Positions 5,387 to 8,165 of a DNA stretch of 8,165 nucleotides are shown in pieces (position 1 is the stretch's first letter; each line of letters begins with the position of its first letter). The DNA comes from JAVDCA01 sp036491235. GTDB taxonomy: Bacteria; Pseudomonadota; Alphaproteobacteria; Rhizobiales; Xanthobacteraceae. A model generated the notes under the pieces. That model worked only from the letters and a program-made list of their open reading frames with translations, did no database searches and had not been told where the DNA came from. Both the position numbers and the translations under genes were made by a program. The stretch is from assembly GCA_036491235.1 (NCBI GenBank), contig DASXCK010000541.1, positions 1 to 8,165 of the forward strand, written 5' to 3'.

Positions 5387-5417
5387 CCGGAGTGCGGCGC
5401 TGCGCGCCTCCATCCGG
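5387..5417. repeat. GC-rich hairpin downstream of rnj
   Basis: Arms 5387-5400 and 5404-5417 are inverted copies matching at 11 of 14 positions around a 3-nt loop. The hairpin starts 8 nt after the rnj stop on the minus strand. CATCCGGGCTACG at its edge is like a dispersed intergenic palindrome of Bradyrhizobium relatives (from memory). It may stabilise or end the rnj message. No T run follows, so termination is not certain and mce could still be reached. Confidence 0.55.
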
Positions 5418-5425
5418 GCTACGCG

Positions 5426-7096
5426 TCACACCACGACCACCTGCACGACGCAGATCGGTTTCTTGCCCCAGCGCTCCGCGACCGCGGCGCGCACGGCGCG
5501 GCGGACCGACTCGGCAATCGCCTCGGGATCGCGCCGGCGCGGCTTTGGCAGGTTCTCGACCGTGTCGAGGGTGGCGTCATAGGCGATGGCGTCGAATTTC
5601 TCACCTTCGGCGTCGACCTCCGGAATGCCGATGAGCTCGACGGCCGGATCGGAGACGAGCGTGCCGCGCTCGTCGAGCGCGAGCGCGACGCAGACGAGGC
5701 CGACGAAGCCGAGGCGGCGGCGGTCGGCGACCGTGCGCGCATCCGCTTGGACCAGCAGGCGCCCGTCCTTGTAAAGGCGGCCTTCCGGCACCTCGTCGAT
5801 CACCGCAGGCTTGCCGGGCGCGAGCCGGACGAGATCGCCGTTGCGGCAGGTGACCACCTCGGGCACACCGAGCCTGCGCGCAAGCGCGGCGTGCTCGGCA
5901 AGGTGCAGCGCCTCGCCGTGCACCGGCAGCGCGATGCGCGGCTTCACCCAGGAGAAGAGATCCTCCATCTCGGCACGGCGCGGATGGCCCGAGACGTGGA
6001 CCAGTTGGGTGCGGTCGGTGATGACCTCGATGCCCTGGGTGACGAGGCCGTTGACGACGGCGCCGACCGCCTTCTCGTTGCCGGGAATTGTGCGCGAGGA
6101 AAAGATCACCCGGTCGCCGCGCGATAGCGTCACGTCGGGGTGTTCGTCCCTGGCGATGCGCGCCAGCGCCGCGCGAGCTTCACCCTGGCTGCCGGTGCAC
6201 AGCGCCACCACCTTGTCGGGCGGCAGGTAGCCGTAGGCGTCGGTACCGCGAAAATCCTGCACGCCGTCGAGGTAGCCGGTCTCGCGCGCGACCTGCACGA
6301 CGCGGTCGAGGGCGCGGCCGACCACCACGACCTCGCGCTCGCAGGCGCGGGCGGCGTCCGCGACGGCGCGGATGCGGTTGACGTTCGACGCGAAGGTCGT
6401 GACCGCGACGCGCGCGGGCGCATTTCTGATCAGCTCGGCGAGCGACTTGGCGACATCGGCCTCGGACGGCGAGCGGCCATCGCGCACCGCATTGGTGGAA
6501 TCGCCGACCAGCGCGAGGCAGCCCGCCTCGCCGAGCGCGCGCAGCTTCGTCTCGTCGGTCGGCAGCCCGATCACGGGCGTCGGGTCCAGCTTCCAGTCCC
6601 CGGTATGCAGTACCGCACCGAGCGGCGTGCGGATGATGAGACCGTTCGATTCGGGAATCGAATGCGCCATCGAGACCAGCTCGACATCGAACGGACCGAT
6701 GGTGAAGCGGGCGCCGAGTTGCACGACATTGATCGGGATATCGGGCGCTCCCGGCTCGGCCAGGCGCTTGGCGGCAAACAGCGCGGCCGTGAACGGCGTC
6801 GCATAGATCGGCACGCGCAGGCGCGGCCACAGGTCGATGATGGCGCCGAAATGATCCTCATGCGCATGGGTGAGCACGAGGGCGACGAGATTGCGTCGCT
6901 GCTCGACCAAATAGCCGATGTCGGGCAGGATCAGGTCGACCCCGGGCAGGTCGTCGCCCGCGAACGCGACGCCGAGATCGACCGCCAGCCACTTGCGCGC
7001 GTTCTCGCGCCCGAGCCCGTAGATCGAGAGGTTCATGCCGATCTCGCCGACGCCGCCAAGCGGCGCGAAGACGAGTTCGTCGGAGGGTGTGGGCAT
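5426..7096 (-). CDS. rnj: Ribonuclease J
   Basis: A 556-residue metallo-beta-lactamase/beta-CASP ribonuclease. RNase J degrades and matures RNA, with 5'-3' exonuclease and, in some members, endonuclease activity; in alphaproteobacteria it acts beside RNase E and in 23S rRNA 5' maturation. Zinc motifs are present in order: HAHEDH (77-82), the histidine in SMAHSIPES (145), aspartate in TGDWKLD (167), HVSGH (367-371) and PVHGE (391-395). The beta-CASP insertion spans roughly 200-370 with GDSTNA, ALCTGSQGE and SRTIPGNE. The C-terminal domain from about 440 is the RNase J-type tail. Length is normal. The start MPTPSDELVFAPLGGVGEIG matches relatives, although the upstream sequence has no clear Shine-Dalgarno. 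A 204-nt leader with a long inverted repeat separates it from birA, which suggests its own regulation (inference). Confidence 0.95.
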   Translation of the reverse strand: MPTPSDELVFAPLGGVGEIGMNLSIYGLGRENARKWLAVDLGVAFAGDDLPGVDLILPDIGYLVEQRRNLVALVLTHAHEDHFGAIIDLWPRLRVPIYATPFTAALFAAKRLAEPGAPDIPINVVQLGARFTIGPFDVELVSMAHSIPESNGLIIRTPLGAVLHTGDWKLDPTPVIGLPTDETKLRALGEAGCLALVGDSTNAVRDGRSPSEADVAKSLAELIRNAPARVAVTTFASNVNRIRAVADAARACEREVVVVGRALDRVVQVARETGYLDGVQDFRGTDAYGYLPPDKVVALCTGSQGEARAALARIARDEHPDVTLSRGDRVIFSSRTIPGNEKAVGAVVNGLVTQGIEVITDRTQLVHVSGHPRRAEMEDLFSWVKPRIALPVHGEALHLAEHAALARRLGVPEVVTCRNGDLVRLAPGKPAVIDEVPEGRLYKDGRLLVQADARTVADRRRLGFVGLVCVALALDERGTLVSDPAVELIGIPEVDAEGEKFDAIAYDATLDTVENLPKPRRRDPEAIAESVRRAVRAAVAERWGKKPICVVQVVVV

Positions 7097-7125
7097 GGGT
7101 CAGGGCTTGTCAGAGTGGGGCAGGA

Positions 7126-7142
7126 CCGAGTCACAAACTCGG
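7126..7142 (-). promoter_or_regulatory. Perfect small hairpin in the rnj leader
   Basis: CCGAGT (7126-7131) pairs perfectly with ACTCGG (7137-7142) around a 5-nt loop, 29 nt before the rnj start. In the rnj message it reads CCGAGT, TTGTG, ACTCGG. No T run follows, so a 5' untranslated hairpin is more likely than a terminator. Function is unknown. Confidence 0.4.
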
Positions 7143-7162
7143 CGCGCTCCCCTCCCCCTCGT

Positions 7163-7184
7163 GGGGAGGGATTGGGGGTGGGGG
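7163..7184 (+). other. Possible G-quadruplex motif, plus strand
   Basis: Four G runs of 4, 3, 5 and 5 with loops A, ATT and T, fitting the G3+N1-7 rule. It lies in the left arm of the inverted repeat. The plus strand is the template for rnj, so a fold here could slow transcription; this is only inference. Confidence 0.45.
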
Positions 7185-7220
7185 TCGCTCGTTATGCCAA
7201 TGTCGTGCCCCATCGCGCCA

Positions 7221-7242
7221 CCCCCCACCCCAACCCTCGCCC
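7221..7242 (-). other. Possible G-quadruplex motif, minus strand (RNA sense of rnj leader)
   Basis: On the minus strand the right arm gives four G runs of 3, 3, 4 and 6 with loops CGA, TT and T. If birA-rnj readthrough or a long rnj leader is made, the motif would be present in the RNA. The competing long hairpin with the left arm may prevent it. Confidence 0.4.
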
Positions 7243-7300
7243 ACAAGGAAGGAGGGAGCAGCCCGAGTGCATGGCCGGCGCTTACTCTCAATCGCATGCG

Positions 7301-8074
7301 TCACCGTCCCACGGGCACGGCTGCAGACGCAACGGGAAAGACCTCGCCGGCCGCGATGGTCTCGAGCATTCCGTCGGGGCGGCGCAGCTGCAGGCGGCCG
7401 TCCTCGTCAACGCCATCGAAGCGGCCGGTCAGCTCGCGCGTGCCGAGCCGGGCGCGCAATTCGCCGCCGAGGCCGGCGGCTCGGGCGAGCCAGGCAGCGC
7501 GGATCGACGCAAAGCCCTTCTCCCACTCGCGCAGGCGGCGGACCATGGCGTCCGACAGCGCCGCGAACAGCGCCTCGACGGCGACGGCGGCGCCGGCCGC
7601 GGCGAGATCGGTCGCCGGATACTCGGCACCCGCCGGGTGATGGCTACAGTTCACGCCGATGCCGATCGCGACGATGAGCGGCCGCGTGCCTTCGGCTTCG
7701 ATCAGGATGCCCGCCACCTTGGCGTCACGCAGAAGCAGGTCATTGGGCCACTTGAACGCGAGCTGGCCCGTGAGCACCGGCGCGGTCGCCAAAATCGCGT
7801 CGGCGGCCGCCAGCGCGCCGACGAAGGCGAGCTGCGCGGCACGCGCGGGCGGCGCCGGATCGGTGAGCATGAGGGAGGCGTAGAGATTGCCGGGCTCGGA
7901 CACCCAGGTGCGGCCGCGCCGGCCGCGGCCTGCGCTCTGCGTCCGCGCCGTGACCCACAGCGGGCCGCGCACCCCTGCCCGCGCATGCGCCAGCGCCTCC
8001 GCGTTGGTCGAGCCGACGGTATCGAGGGCGATCAGGCCGACACCCGCCGCGGCTGCGCCCGGGGCGAGTTGCAT
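7301..8074 (-). CDS. birA: Biotin-[acetyl-CoA-carboxylase] ligase, single-function
   Basis: A 257-residue cytoplasmic enzyme that makes biotinyl-AMP and transfers biotin to a lysine of carboxyl-carrier proteins such as those of acetyl-CoA and propionyl-CoA carboxylase. Key motifs: STNAEA (22-27), the adenylate-binding loop GRGRRGRTW (49-57), LAFKWPND (105-112) with the catalytic lysine K108, and GIGVNC (138-143). The C-terminal SH3-like domain is at about 210-250 (LTGRFDGVDEDGRL). There is no N-terminal helix-turn-helix, so unlike E. coli BirA it should not repress biotin genes itself. The start MQLAPG at 8074 is preferred over an upstream in-frame ATG inside nuoN. Only 4 nt separate it from the nuoN stop, with a poor ribosome site, so it is probably translated by coupling at the tail of the nuo operon. 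Confidence 0.94.
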   Translation of the reverse strand: MQLAPGAAAAGVGLIALDTVGSTNAEALAHARAGVRGPLWVTARTQSAGRGRRGRTWVSEPGNLYASLMLTDPAPPARAAQLAFVGALAAADAILATAPVLTGQLAFKWPNDLLLRDAKVAGILIEAEGTRPLIVAIGIGVNCSHHPAGAEYPATDLAAAGAAVAVEALFAALSDAMVRRLREWEKGFASIRAAWLARAAGLGGELRARLGTRELTGRFDGVDEDGRLQLRRPDGMLETIAAGEVFPVASAAVPVGR

Positions 8075-8078
8075 CGGA

Positions 8079-8165
8079 TCAGAACAGCGATTTCGCCGCC
8101 GCCGCCGCCGCATCGACCAGCGGCGCCGGGTAGACGAAGAACAGGAGCACGAACAGGCCGCTGAC
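8079..8165 (-). CDS. nuoN: NADH-quinone oxidoreductase subunit N (C-terminal end)
   Basis: The last 28 codons of a gene that continues beyond the right edge, ending in TGA at 8079-8081. The sequence begins VSGLFVLLFFVYPAPLV, the end of a last membrane helix, and closes with a run of six alanines and KSLF, matching the NuoN tail I recall for Bradyrhizobium relatives. NuoN is an antiporter-like proton-pumping membrane subunit of complex I and normally the last nuo gene. birA directly after nuoN agrees with the usual Rhizobiales order. The alanine run is encoded by a GCC-type repeat at 8094-8110. Because so little is present, the call rests on the tail motif and context. Confidence 0.8.
   Translation of the reverse strand, partial: VSGLFVLLFFVYPAPLVDAAAAAAKSLF

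Larger units (their letters stand above)
7146..7259. repeat. G/C-run inverted repeat between birA and rnj
   Basis: Two 40-nt arms, 7146-7185 and 7220-7259, match as inverted copies at 29 of 40 positions without gaps (more with small indels), around a 34-nt loop. The left arm holds its own hairpin, CCCTCCCC (7150-7157) with GGGGAGGG (7163-7170). Arms of the type CTCCCC-GTGGGGAGGG-TTGGGG-TGGGG are, from memory, a widespread intergenic element of Rhizobiales. It lies 41 nt past the birA stop and 49 nt before the rnj start, so it is either the 3' hairpin of the nuo-birA transcript or part of the rnj leader. Confidence 0.75.

Noticed and set aside
4862..6127. A 421-codon plus-strand open frame antisense to mce and rnj
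   Set aside because: It runs through a repeat and two opposing genes with no recognisable domain; a shadow of high GC content.
8094..8110. GCC trinucleotide run as a possible phase-variable repeat
   Set aside because: Length changes would stay in frame and only alter an alanine run in the NuoN tail; such runs are expected at this GC content.
6140..8164. A 674-codon plus-strand open frame antisense to rnj and birA
   Set aside because: It mirrors well-supported minus-strand genes with clear catalytic motifs, and crosses the intergenic repeat. Its composition (Arg, Ala, Asp, His rich) is that of a GC-rich antisense shadow.
1..8165. A novel defence, mobile or biosynthetic system
   Set aside because: Every substantial coding frame is a recognisable housekeeping or conserved family gene. 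The only unexplained elements are intergenic repeats and the candidate sRNA.

Overview
The window reads as ordinary chromosomal DNA of a GC-rich alphaproteobacterium, most likely a Rhizobiales/Hyphomicrobiales member near the Bradyrhizobium/Rhodopseudomonas group. This rests on protein similarity recalled from memory (short ProS without an editing domain, DUF1467 protein, RNase J, a single LolC/E permease) and on intergenic foldback repeats typical of that group. No database search was possible.

Layout. At the left edge (1-500, + strand) is the C-terminal 165 residues of an FMN-dependent alpha-hydroxy-acid oxidase/dehydrogenase. It converges on a long minus-strand series, with an imperfect inverted repeat (506-591) between the two 3' ends. 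Read right to left in the direction of transcription, the series is: the last 28 codons of nuoN (complex I), birA (biotin ligase), rnj (RNase J), mce (methylmalonyl-CoA epimerase), a small DUF1467 membrane protein, proS (prolyl-tRNA synthetase), then lolC and lolD (lipoprotein-releasing ABC transporter). nuoN-birA (4 nt apart) and lolC-lolD (5 nt apart) are tightly coupled. The other junctions are 76-503 nt long and carry repeats or hairpins.

How the genes fit together. Most are housekeeping: respiration (nuoN), biotinylation of carboxylases (birA), propionyl/methylmalonyl-CoA metabolism (mce), RNA turnover (rnj), translation (proS) and outer-membrane lipoprotein sorting (lolCD). BirA and Mce have a plausible link, because propionyl-CoA carboxylase is a biotin enzyme that makes the substrate of Mce.

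The least explained part is the 503-nt gap at 4027-4529. It holds two tandem copies of a ~70-bp foldback repeat (a third copy sits at 4866-4929), an AT-richer segment, and a plus-strand stretch with several hairpins ending in a strong intrinsic terminator (9-bp stem plus seven T). I read this as a candidate small RNA gene transcribed opposite to all its neighbours. Other points are a G-rich inverted repeat upstream of rnj with a possible G-quadruplex motif on each strand, and a proS leader that lacks a Shine-Dalgarno and instead carries an anti-Shine-Dalgarno-like decamer. I see no mobile element, CRISPR array, tRNA or rRNA gene, and no evidence of a defence or biosynthetic system.
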